Assembly (NCBI GenBank): GCA_029213045.1
Contig: JARGPN010000005.1
Location: forward strand, 1-64,000
DNA: 64,000 nucleotides
Reading direction: 5' to 3'
From: Alcanivoracaceae bacterium
Lineage (GTDB): Bacteria; Pseudomonadota; Gammaproteobacteria; Pseudomonadales; Alcanivoracaceae
Positions within the stretch are counted from its first letter, which is position 1. Each line of letters starts with the position of its first letter. A program made the position numbers and the translations under genes. Under the pieces are notes generated by a model, which did not search any database, was not told the origin of the DNA, and saw only the letters and a program-made list of their open reading frames with translations. Positions 41,669 to 51,465 of this stretch are shown piece by piece.

Positions 41669-42505
41669 TTATTTAACGAAACGATAAGAGAAGCCCAAGA
41701 AGCGGGCGTAGAGATCGGGTGAGGCCCGCTTCATCATCCAGAATAATTTGGCGTCCACTTGTGGCGTGGTATAGAGCTCGCCTTTATCTAAACGGTTTAA
41801 CGTGAGCTTTGCGACGGAATCACTGGTGGTCATGGCATAATTCATCAGCGCATGGTCGGCCAGTTTTGAATAGCGCTCGGGAATGCGGCCATCTTTAATG
41901 ATATTGGTCGGCACGAGCGTTGGGCACAGCACGTTGACGCTAATGTTGTCGCGTTTGAGTTCAGCAAAAAGTGTTTCTGACAGTGCGCGCACGCCGGCTT
42001 TGGTGACGTTATACGCACTCATTTCCGGTGCCGCGGTAAACGATGCCGCAGAGGCAACATTGATAATGGCGCCGCGTCCTTGTTGCTTAAAGCCTGGCAC
42101 GAAATAATGACAACCGTGGATGACGCCCCACAGGTTGATGTCCATGCACCATTTCCAATCTTCCAGCGTCAGTTCATCGAACTTTCCACCGAGGCCAACG
42201 CCCGCGTTGTTGATGACCAGCGTGACGGGATGTCCCAGTAGTTGTTCGGATTTTTCCGCCAACTTTTTAACTTGATCCGCTTTCGCTACGTCGCATTTCA
42301 CTGCGTACGCGGTGCCGCCTTGTTGCTCAATCAACGCCACCGTTTCTTTGGCGCTATCAAGGTTAATGTCGGCGCACACTACTGCGCCATGACGCTTAAC
42401 CAGCTCCAGTGCAAAGCTGCGACCAATGCCGCTACCGGCACCGGTGACAACGGCGTAAGCGTTTTTGCTTGGCTTCGCCGATCGCCATTTCAGAATATTG
42501 TTCAT
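41669..42505 (-). CDS. Short-chain dehydrogenase/reductase
   Basis: A 278-residue classical SDR: TGAGSGIGRS (about 21-30), NNAGVGLGGK (near 100), catalytic Ser in the VASAAS segment, YNVTK (Y and K near 166 and 170), and a PTLVPTN substrate loop. The C-terminal extension ends FWMMKRASPDLYARFLGF, hydrophobic and basic. Cofactor NAD(P). It lies between the PF10118 gene and monooxygenase copy 2, on the same strand, with gaps of 44 and 18 bp. Confidence 0.9.
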   Translation of the reverse strand: MNNILKWRSAKPSKNAYAVVTGAGSGIGRSFALELVKRHGAVVCADINLDSAKETVALIEQQGGTAYAVKCDVAKADQVKKLAEKSEQLLGHPVTLVINNAGVGLGGKFDELTLEDWKWCMDINLWGVIHGCHYFVPGFKQQGRGAIINVASAASFTAAPEMSAYNVTKAGVRALSETLFAELKRDNISVNVLCPTLVPTNIIKDGRIPERYSKLADHALMNYAMTTSDSVAKLTLNRLDKGELYTTPQVDAKLFWMMKRASPDLYARFLGFSYRFVK

Positions 42506-42549
42506 CGCTTTTACCCTTCAGGGTTGTGGTATTGGGCTTCGCCGTGCGC

Positions 42550-43473
42550 TTAGGCGCGCTTGGGCGGATAAAATTCTTTCACCATATATGGCGTGAGCAA
42601 TCCGGTTTCCGGATGCAGCAGTTTCTCCTTGAAGTACTCAAGGTAAGCGCTGGTGTCGTGGTCATTCGGGTGGAAATCACGGCGCACATAATCGAGCAGG
42701 TGCGGCAATGTGCTGCCCCAGATGCCTTCCTTTGGGCCGGCCAATAGGCCAATGCTGTACTTCACATCTTTCCAGAACGACAGCTTGAGAAGATCACGAG
42801 GCTTACGCAGCAGAGGAATGGCCGCTGTTGCCACTGGGATAAGGAACAAGATGGTGAAGAACGCGAGGAAAAAACCACTCATGCGCAGTGCATAGTTGCC
42901 CGATAGCGTTTGGTAAACGTCGTAGGCGATATCTTTGTGCTCAGATTCTTCGAGCATGTGCCACATCCACATGGCGCGCTGACGTTCGTCGCTGGATTCA
43001 TAAAAGATATCTTCGTTTTTCATCATGTGTTCTGCGAGCACGGCGGTGAAGTGCTCAATACCCGACATCAACGACAGTTGCATGCGATTGGGCAGTTTCT
43101 TGAAACCGTATTCGAACACTTTATCTGCAAGAAACTGATACAGCGGCACAGGGAAGTGGTGCTTGGCGAGCACGTCATTCCACTCGCTGTGCATTTTTGA
43201 GTGAATCGCTTCTTGGCCGATCAATGCTGTGACGCGGCGCTTTAATTCTGGGTCCGTAAGGAACTGGCGGTGATAACGGGCCGTGTCGATGACCAAGTCT
43301 TCGCCGAACGTTAGAAAGATAGACAGTGCTTCGAAGTAGGCGCTGGCCATGATGCTGTTTCTGAAAAACCGAGTATCCGCTTCCGCTGGATCAAAATTAA
43401 ATTCCATATGGCGGATTGGCACATCAGGTTTGGCCATTTTCGGGGCGTTATTCTGGAGGGCTGTGGCACTCAT
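42550..43473 (-). CDS. PF10118 metal-dependent hydrolase-like protein (copy 3)
   Basis: About 307 residues from the ATG at 43473, which has GAGGA upstream on the minus strand; longer frames run into intergenic sequence. Ligand pattern: QEAIHSKMHSEWN, GIEHFTAVLA, WHMLEESEHKDIAYDVYQT. The hydrophobic segment FFLAFFTILFLIPVATAAIPL may anchor it to membrane. It is first in the minus-strand unit with the SDR and monooxygenase copy 2. Confidence 0.87.
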   Translation of the reverse strand: MSATALQNNAPKMAKPDVPIRHMEFNFDPAEADTRFFRNSIMASAYFEALSIFLTFGEDLVIDTARYHRQFLTDPELKRRVTALIGQEAIHSKMHSEWNDVLAKHHFPVPLYQFLADKVFEYGFKKLPNRMQLSLMSGIEHFTAVLAEHMMKNEDIFYESSDERQRAMWMWHMLEESEHKDIAYDVYQTLSGNYALRMSGFFLAFFTILFLIPVATAAIPLLRKPRDLLKLSFWKDVKYSIGLLAGPKEGIWGSTLPHLLDYVRRDFHPNDHDTSAYLEYFKEKLLHPETGLLTPYMVKEFYPPKRA

Positions 43474-43785
43474 ATTGGTCCTCGGGATTTGATTGCGTTT
43501 TGGGCCTTGCGTAGTGGCACCGATGACGTATTTATGTACTGTTACATTAATCAATGTAATGAAAATGCTGGGATTGTCTGACTATTGGAGTGACCGGAAT
43601 GTTCGGAGGCATGTCTCTTATCGTCAGTCGAAGGATGAATGTGAGTGTTCACTTTCTCTGCCGGATGCGCAGGGTCTGTATACATTCTTCATCGTGTTGT
43701 TTTGATGTCGTGAGGAGATGAGCGGCTAGCGCAAAGAGGTATGCAGGGGGTTCTTGATTAAGCCCAATGAGGTGGCTTTGTTCTA

Positions 43786-44290
43786 TGTGGGAGTCTGCCT
43801 GCAGACGATGGGGCTTTGATCGAGGCTGAATCGCTTGCAGGCAAGCTCCCACAGGAGGTGGTTCTGTGTTTGGGGTTGGAGTTGATGACGGTTGGGAAAA
43901 GCTTCTGACGCGAATGTGGTCTTGTTCTCTGTGGGAGTCTGCCTGCAGACGATGGGGGCTTTGATCGAGGCTGAATCGCTTGCAGGCAAGCTCCCACATG
44001 AGGTGGTGCGGTGTTGTGGGGTTGGGAGGTGGTTGAGGTTGGGAAAAGCTTCTGACGCGAATGTGGTCTTGTTCTCTGTGGGAGTCTGCCTGCAGACGAT
44101 GGGGGCTTTGATCGAGGCTGAATCGCTTGCGGGCAAGCTCCCACATGGGGTGTTGCGGTGTTGTGGGGTTGGGAGTTGGTTGAGGTTGGGAAAAATTTCT
44201 GGCTTGAATGTGGTCTTGTTCTCTGTGGGAGTCTGCCTGCAGACGATGGGGCATTGATCGAGGCTGAATCGCTTGCGGGCAAGCTCCCAC
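43786..44290. repeat. REP/BIME tandem array, four units at about 146-bp spacing
   Basis: Units at 43786-43852, 43931-43997, 44078-44144 and 44224-44290. Each pairs a left palindrome (GTGGGAGTCTGC-ct-GCAGAC) with an inverted right one (ATCGCTTGCAGGCAAGCTC then CCAC). The bases between units are also conserved (GGTTGGGAAAAGCTTCTGAC), so this is a true tandem repeat. Frames open over it in several readings are not genes. The flanks (43474-43785) hold nothing I can name apart from the promoter for the PF10118 gene. Confidence 0.9.
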
Positions 44291-44326
44291 ATGGGGTAAT
44301 GCGAGGCAGCTCGTGCAAATGAAAAT

Positions 44327-44403
<77 letters not shown>

Positions 44404-44493
44404 TTCAAAAGAAGGCTTTTGAATGTGCACGTTTTCACGGTGCGCATTGCAAAAGTTTTTATGCGGTGTTCAAAAAACTTAAAAAAGCAGATA

Positions 44494-44531
44494 AACAAAA
44501 GCCGCCGAATTATTCAGCGGCTTTGTTTTGG
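44494..44531 (-). terminator. rpoD terminator
   Basis: On the minus strand GCCGCTG-aataatt-CGGCGGC followed by TTTTGTTT, 14 bases after the rpoD stop. Confidence 0.9.
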
Positions 44532-44544
44532 TTTCAAGCGTTTA

Positions 44545-46443
44545 TTAATTATTTCCGCCGTCGCCATCCAAGAAGCTGCGCAGATGCTCGCTGCGGCTTG
44601 GGTGACGAAGCTTGCGTAGAGCTTTGGCTTCGATCTGACGAATACGCTCACGAGTAACGTCGAACTGCTTGCCGACTTCTTCGAGAGTGTGATCGGTGTT
44701 CATGTCGATACCAAAACGCATGCGCAATACTTTCGCTTCGCGTGCGGTGAGGTTGGCCAGTACTTCACGAGTCGCTTCTTCGAGGCCGATCATTGTGGCT
44801 TTGTCGATCGGTGATTCGATGGTGGCGTCTTCGATAAAATCACCCAAGCTTGAATCTTCATCGTCGCCGATTGGCGTTTCCATGGAGATTGGCTCTTTGG
44901 CAATTTTGAGTACCTTGCGAACTTTGTCTTCCGGCATTTCTAAGCGTACGCCCAGTTCTTCCGGAGTCGGTTCACGACCCATTTCCTGCAGCATTTGACG
45001 CTGTACGCGGTTGATCTTGTTAATCGTCTCGATCATGTGCACCGGAATACGAATGGTGCGCGCCTGATCCGCAATGGAACGGGTGATCGCCTGACGAATC
45101 CACCATGTTGCGTAGGTGGAGAATTTATAACCGCGACGATATTCAAATTTATCTACCGCTTTCATCAAGCCGATGTTGCCTTCCTGAATCAAATCGAGGA
45201 ACTGCAAGCCACGGTTGGTGTATTTTTTCGCGATAGAAATAACCAGACGCAAGTTCGCTTCGACCATTTCTTTTTTGGCGCGGCGGGCTTTCGCTTCGCC
45301 GATAGAAACGCGACGGTTAATTTCCTTGATTTCGCCGATCGGCATACCGAGTTTTTCTTCGATTTGCTGAACGCGACGCTGCGCACGCAGGATGTCATCT
45401 TTTACTTCGTTCAGACGGTCAGCAACTTCTTTGCCTTTTTTGGTGCGAAGTTGTGCGTCCAGCCATTTCAGGTTGGATTCGTTGCCTGGGAAGGTTTTGA
45501 TGAAATCAGTGCGCGGCATACGGCCACGGCGTACTGCAAGCAGCATGATTTCTTTTTCTTGCTTACGTACAACGTCGAGCACGCTACGCACGCTGCGCAG
45601 AAGTTCGTCGTAAATACGTGGCACAAGTTTGAACAACGTAAAGTGCTCGGCGAGTGCTTCCATGGCCTTGCCAGTGCTGGCATGGTCACGGCCGTTTTTC
45701 GCGAGGGCTTTATCAGATTTATCCAGCAACTGCGCGAGCATTTGGAAACGCTCTGCGGCCAGTACTGGATCTAAAGAGCCATCATCTTCGTCGTCATCAT
45801 CATCGCTGTCATCGTCTTTGTCGTCGCCTTCAGCTTTGGCCTTTTCTTTCTCGGCTTTTGCTTTGTTGCGCTCGGCAAAGGTGGATTCGTTGTTGCCGGA
45901 TGTCGCGGCGGCGCCGTCGTCATTCGGATCAAGGTAACCCGCGATAATGTCTGAGAGGCGACGCTCTTCGAGTGTCACTTTGGTGTATTCGCCAACAACG
46001 AAATCGACGGTGCCGGGCCAGAAGGCAACGGCATGCAACACTTCGCGAATACCTTCTTCGATACGCTTGGCGATTTCAATTTCGCCTTCACGGGTGAGAA
46101 GTTCGACGGTGCCCATTTCACGCATGTACATGCGCACCGGATCAGTTGTACGACCCGGTTCGTTTTCTACGGACGCCAAAACAGCCGCTGCTTCTTCTGC
46201 AGCAACTTCGTCGGTGTCGTCGGCATTGTTGTCGTTAATCAGCAACTCGGCATCGGAGGCTTTTTCAACCACCGGAATGCCCATATCGTTGATCATTTGG
46301 ATGATGTCTTCCACTTGATCGGTATCGGTAATCGAATCCGGCAAGTGGTCGTTCACTTCAGCATAGGTCAGGTAGCCCTGCTCTTTGCCTAGTGTGATCA
46401 ACAGTTTTAGCTGAGATTGTTGCTGTTCTTTCTCGGTCGCCAT
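44545..46443 (-). CDS. rpoD: RNA polymerase primary sigma factor sigma-70
   Basis: 632 residues, in the expected range. Region 1.1 is at the N-terminus ([20 protein letters not shown]); a non-conserved insert with a long acidic run ([15 protein letters not shown] near 205-219) follows region 1.2; region 2 carries [13 protein letters not shown]; region 4 carries [18 protein letters not shown], which reads the -35 element. It directs RNA polymerase to housekeeping promoters. It is the last gene of the rpsU-yqeY-dnaG-rpoD macromolecular synthesis group and has its own terminator and a gap of about 130 bp upstream that probably holds a promoter. Confidence 0.99.
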   Translation of the reverse strand: MATEKEQQQSQLKLLITLGKEQGYLTYAEVNDHLPDSITDTDQVEDIIQMINDMGIPVVEKASDAELLINDNNADDTDEVAAEEAAAVLASVENEPGRTTDPVRMYMREMGTVELLTREGEIEIAKRIEEGIREVLHAVAFWPGTVDFVVGEYTKVTLEERRLSDIIAGYLDPNDDGAAATSGNNESTFAERNKAKAEKEKAKAEGDDKDDDSDDDDDEDDGSLDPVLAAERFQMLAQLLDKSDKALAKNGRDHASTGKAMEALAEHFTLFKLVPRIYDELLRSVRSVLDVVRKQEKEIMLLAVRRGRMPRTDFIKTFPGNESNLKWLDAQLRTKKGKEVADRLNEVKDDILRAQRRVQQIEEKLGMPIGEIKEINRRVSIGEAKARRAKKEMVEANLRLVISIAKKYTNRGLQFLDLIQEGNIGLMKAVDKFEYRRGYKFSTYATWWIRQAITRSIADQARTIRIPVHMIETINKINRVQRQMLQEMGREPTPEELGVRLEMPEDKVRKVLKIAKEPISMETPIGDDEDSSLGDFIEDATIESPIDKATMIGLEEATREVLANLTAREAKVLRMRFGIDMNTDHTLEEVGKQFDVTRERIRQIEAKALRKLRHPSRSEHLRSFLDGDGGNN

Positions 46444-46574
46444 GCGTTACGCCTGTGAGGACAGAGTGGAAAAGACCCAAGCCTTGCGGGCTGGGAACTC
46501 GATGAAACCGCGCATTATAGGGATATATGGGGGCCGCTGCCAGTAAAGACAAGGGCTTATGCTGCCGACTGTCG

Positions 46575-48515
46575 TTATTCTTCGTGTGCCATGCGCTGTT
46601 TGGCCCGTACTTCGGCGAGTCGCTGGTTGATTTCGGCGAGTTGGCGAATGTCCGGAGCGGCTGCGTGACGGGCTTGATGGTGGCGCTGCTCTAGATATCG
46701 AATTTCCAGCGCACAGATACCGTCTTGCCAGGTGCGCATGCCGCGCTGCGGGTCTTTCGGCACGCTGACGGCGCGGCGCATTGCTTCGGCCACTAGCTCG
46801 CCTTGTTCCATGGCCATGAGGCTGCCGAGCACATCAGGCGTGCTGATATTAGGCTGGCCTGTGATCATGGCGGCGATCTCGACGAGCAAATCGAGTTGCG
46901 GTTCGTTGAGCTCTTCGATGTCAGCGGGCAGCGGATTGGCGGTGAGCACTTCGGGGTAATCAATCAGGGTGAGCAATAATCGCTCGGAGAGATTGAAGTG
47001 CGTGCTGCCTTTGTTTTGTCGCGCGTGACGAGCGTTTTGCGGCGCTGCGGGTTCATCGTAGCCGCCCTGTTCTGATTCGTGATCAGGGGGAGGGTAGTGG
47101 CCATGATCGTCGTACCCTTGCCCGGCTTGCAGCATGTAATCATCGTAGTCGGGCGCATCGTGTTGCGCTTTCGGTGCGCTTGCGCGTTGTGCTGGCGGTG
47201 GGCTGGCCGGTGCCTTGGCTAGCGGAATCAAATCATCTTCATGCAGGCGTGTGAGGTCTGCGAGTTCGCGGCGTAATAATTTTTTATATAAATCGCCGCG
47301 GACTTTTTCAATATACGGCATGGCCAATTTGGCCAAGCGGGCGCGACTGTCGACAGAATCTAACGGTAGGCCGTCGCTTAAATGATTAAACAAATATTCC
47401 GATAAGGTCGGCGCTTTATCGGCGAGCAATAAGAATTCTTCGCGGCCTTGCTCGCGCACGAGTGTGTCTGGGTCTTCACCGTCGGGTAAAAATAAAAAGC
47501 GCGCTTGTTTGCCGTCTTCCAGTGCCGGCAGAGCAGATTCCAGTGCGCGCCATGCTGCGCGACGGCCTGCTTTGTCGCCATCGAAGCAAAACACCACTTC
47601 GTCTACTTGGCGAAAAATTTTTACGGCGTGTTCTTCGGTGGTGGCAGTGCCCAATGTGGCCAGCGCGTTATCGATACCGCTTTGCGCGAGCGCGATCACG
47701 TCCATATAGCCTTCAACGATAATTAATCGCGTGGACTTTTCTTTGGATTGCCGCCACTCCCAAAGTCCGTATAGCTCTTGGCCCTTGTGAAATACTGGGG
47801 TTTCTGGGGAGTTTAGGTATTTCGGTTTGCCGTCGCCGAGCACGCGGCCGCCGAAACCGATGGTGCGTCCGCGGCTGTCGCGAATAGGGAAAATAATTCG
47901 GTCGCGGAATTTATCGTAGGTGCGGTTGTTATCTTCGCGGCGCACCAGTAGTCCAGCGGTGAGCGCTTGTTCTACGCCGGCGTTATCCAGTGACAAACCC
48001 GTCATTAAATTATCAAAACCTGGCGGCGCATAGCCAAGGCCGTAACGCTTGGCGATTTCACCGCTTAAGCCGCGACCTTTTAAATAATCCACGGCCACTT
48101 TTTTCTCGGGTGCGCTTTTTAGTTGCTGGCTGTAAAAGCGTTCTGCGCGTGCAAGAAGATCGTAAAGGACTTGCAGGCGGTCGCGGTGTTGGCGCGATTG
48201 TTCTGCGCGTGGGCCTTCTTCTTTGGGCACATCCATGCCGACGCGATTAGCGAGTTGCTCAACGGCCTCAGGGAAACTAAGTCGCTCGTATTCCATTAAA
48301 AAGCCGACAGCGTTGCCGTTGGCGCCACAGCCGAAGCAGTAATAAAACTGTTTGTCCGGTGCGACTGAAAAAGAAGGCGTTTTTTCCTGATGGAACGGAC
48401 AGCAGGCAGAATAATTCCGTCCGGTTTTTTTAAGCGGCACGCGCGAATTCACCAGCTCCACTAAATCGGTGCGGGCGAGAAGGTCTTGAATAAAGTGATC
48501 AGGAATGCGAGCCAT
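46575..48515 (-). CDS. dnaG: DNA primase
   Basis: 646 residues. The zinc-binding domain is CCPFHQEKTPSFSVAPDKQ with FYYCFGCG (Cys and His ligands, about 37-65), then the TOPRIM core with IVEGYMDVIALAQSG and FCFDGDKAGRRAA, and a C-terminal helicase-binding domain after a Pro/Gln/Tyr-rich linker (about 425-500). It makes RNA primers at the replication fork. The linker is longer and more repetitive (YDDYMLQAGQGYDDHGHYP) than usual. It is the third gene of the macromolecular operon. Confidence 0.98.
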   Translation of the reverse strand: MARIPDHFIQDLLARTDLVELVNSRVPLKKTGRNYSACCPFHQEKTPSFSVAPDKQFYYCFGCGANGNAVGFLMEYERLSFPEAVEQLANRVGMDVPKEEGPRAEQSRQHRDRLQVLYDLLARAERFYSQQLKSAPEKKVAVDYLKGRGLSGEIAKRYGLGYAPPGFDNLMTGLSLDNAGVEQALTAGLLVRREDNNRTYDKFRDRIIFPIRDSRGRTIGFGGRVLGDGKPKYLNSPETPVFHKGQELYGLWEWRQSKEKSTRLIIVEGYMDVIALAQSGIDNALATLGTATTEEHAVKIFRQVDEVVFCFDGDKAGRRAAWRALESALPALEDGKQARFLFLPDGEDPDTLVREQGREEFLLLADKAPTLSEYLFNHLSDGLPLDSVDSRARLAKLAMPYIEKVRGDLYKKLLRRELADLTRLHEDDLIPLAKAPASPPPAQRASAPKAQHDAPDYDDYMLQAGQGYDDHGHYPPPDHESEQGGYDEPAAPQNARHARQNKGSTHFNLSERLLLTLIDYPEVLTANPLPADIEELNEPQLDLLVEIAAMITGQPNISTPDVLGSLMAMEQGELVAEAMRRAVSVPKDPQRGMRTWQDGICALEIRYLEQRHHQARHAAAPDIRQLAEINQRLAEVRAKQRMAHEE

Positions 48516-48625
48516 AGCCCGCCATCATAACGGCGCTGGGCAGCTGTCTCTACAAACTTTGTCAGATTCTTGGCGGGAGAGAGGTGGGCGTAAAAAGGCA
48601 AGGCAATGAATTTGGATTTGTTCTA

Positions 48626-48980
48626 TGTGGGAGTCTGCCTGCAGACGATGGTGCAGTGAAGGAGGCTGAATCGCTTGCAGGCAAGCTCCCACATGGGGTC
48701 GTGTGGTGTTGTTAGGTTGTCGGTTTTGATTTTGGTTGGTGGTTTGCGAGGTGTGGAAAAACTACCGACTGCTGATGTGGCTTTGTTCTATGTGGGAGTC
48801 TGCTTGCAGACGATGGTGCATTGATCAAGGCTGAATCGCTTGCAGGCAAGCTCCCACAGGGGGGTGTGCGGGGTTGTTGGTTGTCAGTTTTGATTTGGGT
48901 TGGTGGTTTGCGAGGGGTGGAAAAACTACCGACTACCAATGTGGCTTTGTTCTATGTGGGAGCTTGCCTGCAAGCGATAG
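48626..48980. repeat. REP units between dnaG and yqeY
   Basis: Complete pairs at 48626-48692 and 48791-48858, spaced about 165 bp, plus a half unit at 48955-48979 (GTGGGAGCTTGCCTGCAAGC). The spacer GGTTGGTGGTTTGCGAGG is duplicated between units. The rest of 48516-49065 has no gene. Confidence 0.9.
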
Positions 48981-49065
48981 GGCGCCAGTTGAACGCGACT
49001 TCGCGGCAAAACAAATTTGATCTAGTGTCGATCGAGGGGGTTTTTAAAGGCGTTGAGCAGAAAAA

Positions 49066-49512
49066 CTAACCGAGGCGAGCTTTAATCAATCCGCTGACGG
49101 CGCCCATGTCGGCGCGACCTTGTAGCTTAGGCTTGAGAATGCCCATTACTTTACCCATGTCTTGCATGCCGCTGGCACCAGTGGCTGCCATGGCATCTTC
49201 GATCATTTGGGTGATCTCAGCATCGGTGAGCTGTGTGGGCAAAAATTCGCGCAGCACTTCTATCTCGGCAAGTTCAACATCAGCAAGATCCTGACGCGCG
49301 GCGGCAGCGTATTGGCTGGCGGCGTCTTGGCGCTGTTTGATTTGTTTGTCGAGAATGGCCAGCACACGGGCATCATCGAGCTCGATACGTTCATCGATTT
49401 CGATTTGTTTGAGTGCGGCGAGTGCCATACGAATAACGCCAAGGCGTGCTGTTTCTTTAGCACGCATGGCGTCTTTCATGGCTTGCGTTAACTGATCCTT
49501 AAGGGCGCTCAT
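49066..49512 (-). CDS. GatB/YqeY-domain protein
   Basis: A 148-residue protein of the YqeY family, related to the C-terminal tail domain of GatB. Matches include LKDQLTQAMKDAMRAKE at the start, RLGVIRMALAALKQIEID, EIEVLREFLPTQL (near 84) and GMQDMGKVMGILKPKLQGR near the end. It is thought to bind tRNA-related machinery, but its function is not settled. It sits between dnaG and rpsU on the same strand, a common arrangement in proteobacteria. Confidence 0.95.
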   Translation of the reverse strand: MSALKDQLTQAMKDAMRAKETARLGVIRMALAALKQIEIDERIELDDARVLAILDKQIKQRQDAASQYAAAARQDLADVELAEIEVLREFLPTQLTDAEITQMIEDAMAATGASGMQDMGKVMGILKPKLQGRADMGAVSGLIKARLG

Positions 49513-49530
49513 GGAGCACTCCTGGGGGAA

Positions 49531-49746
49531 TTAGTAAAGACGCTTGCGGGTCAGCTGCTCACGCTGCAGCTTTTTCAAGTGACGCTTCACTGCCGCAGCA
49601 GCTTTACGTTTGCGTTCTTGAGTTGGCTTCTCGTAAAACTCGCGACGACGTACTTCAGCCAGTACACCAGCTTTTTCACAAGAGCGCTTGAAGCGGCGTA
49701 GTGCCACGTCAAACGGTTCGCCTTCTTTTACTCTGACTTGCGGCAT
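49531..49746 (-). CDS. rpsU: 30S ribosomal protein bS21
   Basis: 71 residues from the ATG at 49746, the family's normal length and start (a TTG two codons earlier is not used). The sequence [20 protein letters not shown], then [18 protein letters not shown] is a clear match. It binds the 30S platform near the anti-Shine-Dalgarno region of 16S rRNA. It is first in the rpsU-yqeY-dnaG-rpoD string and divergent from tsaD, the usual gammaproteobacterial layout. Confidence 0.98.
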   Translation of the reverse strand: MPQVRVKEGEPFDVALRRFKRSCEKAGVLAEVRRREFYEKPTQERKRKAAAAVKRHLKKLQREQLTRKRLY

Positions 49747-49922
49747 TCGCAATCACCGTCCGTTAACTAGAATTTGTGGAGCTCCGCGCACTGGCGGGGC
49801 AATGGGTGGCGCATTCTACCCAAGTCAGTGATAAATGCAAAGTGCCAAGGCGACAGAAGTGAGATGGCCTGAATTGGCGGGTGTGGGAGTGGGGTTTTGG
49901 GGTGTTGGAGTGTTTGATTAGG

Positions 49923-50078
49923 CTGAATCGCTTGCTGGCAAGCTCCCACATGGGGCTTTGTTCTGGGATGGAGCATCTTGCCAGGGGCTTATCGTCTGCA
50001 AGCAGACTCCCATATAGAACACCTACATTGGGGGCTGATTTCCTTGTGGGAGCTTGCCAGCAAGCGATTCAGCCCTAT
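49923..50078. repeat. REP elements between rpsU and tsaD
   Basis: A right half at 49923-49950 (GCTTGCTGGCAAGCTCCCAC), a left half in reverse at 49989-50013 (TCGTCTGCAAGCAGACTCCC), and a forward GTGGGAGCTTGCCAGCAAGC at 50046-50070. The last one lies only about 70 bp before the tsaD start, in its leader. The remaining bases of 49747-50141 hold promoters only. Confidence 0.85.
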
Positions 50079-50141
50079 TTCATGGCGCTATCCAGTAGAT
50101 CGGCAATGCTTTTCAAGAAGACTGCCGCTATCCTTGCGCCC

Positions 50142-51176
50142 ATGAAAATCCTTGGCATTGAAACCAGCTGCGACGAAACCGGTGTCGCCCTCTATGACAG
50201 CGAGCGCGGCCTCACTGGGCAGGCGTTGTTTAGTCAGATTGACCTGCATGCAACCTATGGCGGTGTCGTGCCGGAGCTGGCAAGTCGCGACCATGTACGT
50301 CGTTTGCTGCCGTTGGTGAAGGAGGTGCTAGAGCAAGCGCAATGTGCACCCACGGACATTGATGCGGTGGCCTATACGGCGGGGCCGGGTCTCGCTGGTG
50401 CCTTATTGGTTGGGGCGTGCTCCGCGCGCGCGCTGGCCTTTGGTTGGGGCGTGCCGGCGCAGGCAGTGCATCATATGGAAGGGCATTTGCTGGCACCATT
50501 ACTCGAAGAGGGCGGCCCGGATTTTCCGTTTGTGGCGCTTCTGGTGAGTGGCGGTCATACGCAGTTGCTGGAAGCAACGTCGCTGGGTGATTACGCCTTG
50601 TTGGGCGAGTCGCTGGACGATGCCGCAGGTGAGGCGTTCGATAAAGCCGCCAAAATGATGGGTTTGCCGTATCCCGGTGGCCCTCGTGTTGCGGAGATGG
50701 CATTGCAAGGCAATCCGGAGCGATTCCGTTTTCCGCGCCCGATGGTTGATCGGCCCGGCTTGGACATGAGTTTTTCCGGATTAAAAACATTTTGTTTGAA
50801 CACCATAAATGCCTGCAAAGGCGAGGGTGATTTAGCTGAGCAAGACTGCGCGGATATTTGTTATGCGTTTGAAGAGGCGGTGGTGGAAACCTTGCTGATT
50901 AAATGCCGCCGCGCGATGGAACAAACCGGTTTAAAAACGTTGGTGATGGCGGGTGGTGTGAGCGCAAATAAAAAATTGCGCGCGCGATTGGAAGAAGCAT
51001 TAGGAAAAAAAGGGGTGCGAGTGTTCTATCCGCGCCCTGAATATTGCACTGATAATGGTGCAATGATCGCCTTCGCCGGGGCGCTGCGTTTAATGGCGGG
51101 TGATCAACAAAAAGATTTGGCTGTATCCGTGAGGCCACGCTGGCCGCTGGCGGAACTGTCCGTGCCGAGTGCTTAG
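50142..51176 (+). CDS. tsaD: tRNA N6-adenosine threonylcarbamoyltransferase
   Basis: 344 residues from the ATG at 50142, the normal family length. Motifs: [19 protein letters not shown] (start), metal-binding [10 protein letters not shown] (His near 111 and 115), SGGHTQL (near 137), [18 protein letters not shown] and [12 protein letters not shown] with D/N ligands near the end. With TsaBCE it makes t6A37 in tRNAs reading ANN codons. It is divergent from rpsU. Confidence 0.98.
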   Translation: MKILGIETSCDETGVALYDSERGLTGQALFSQIDLHATYGGVVPELASRDHVRRLLPLVKEVLEQAQCAPTDIDAVAYTAGPGLAGALLVGACSARALAFGWGVPAQAVHHMEGHLLAPLLEEGGPDFPFVALLVSGGHTQLLEATSLGDYALLGESLDDAAGEAFDKAAKMMGLPYPGGPRVAEMALQGNPERFRFPRPMVDRPGLDMSFSGLKTFCLNTINACKGEGDLAEQDCADICYAFEEAVVETLLIKCRRAMEQTGLKTLVMAGGVSANKKLRARLEEALGKKGVRVFYPRPEYCTDNGAMIAFAGALRLMAGDQQKDLAVSVRPRWPLAELSVPSA

Positions 51177-51261
51177 AACTCCTTATTGGTCAGTGCCGCT
51201 GTGCTGACGTCGTAAAATATTCCCTGCAAATATTCAAACCCTGCAATGTGGCTTTGTCCCA

Positions 51262-51460
51262 TGTGGGAGTCTGGCTGCAGACGATGAGGCTTTGATTGAG
51301 GCTGAATCGCTTGCAGGCAAGCTCCCACATGGGGTGTGCCTTTTGATTTGGTGGTGTTGAAAAAATAAACCCAGCAATGTGGTGTTGTTCTATGTGGGAG
51401 TCTGCTTGCAGACGATAGGGCTTTGATTGAGGCTGAATCGTTTGCGGGCAAGCTCCCACA
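51262..51460. repeat. REP units between tsaD and plsY
   Basis: Two complete left-right pairs, 51262-51329 and 51392-51460. The first begins GTGGGAGTCTGGCTGCAGAC, the second GTGGGAGTCTGCTTGCAGAC; both end in CAAGCTCCCAC. They fill the gap between converging genes. Confidence 0.9.
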
Positions 51461-51465
51461 GGGGG

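Noticed and set aside
43786-44290. Regularly spaced repeats as a possible CRISPR array
   Set aside because: Repeat units are about 67 bp with conserved 79-bp spacers, palindromic BIMEs, and there are no cas genes.
44995-45774. Plus-strand frame of 259 codons opposite rpoD
   Set aside because: Complement of a highly conserved sigma factor; Phe-rich shadow with no start context.
50230-50790. Minus-strand frame of 186 codons opposite tsaD
   Set aside because: Arg/Pro/His-rich shadow within a well-supported essential gene.
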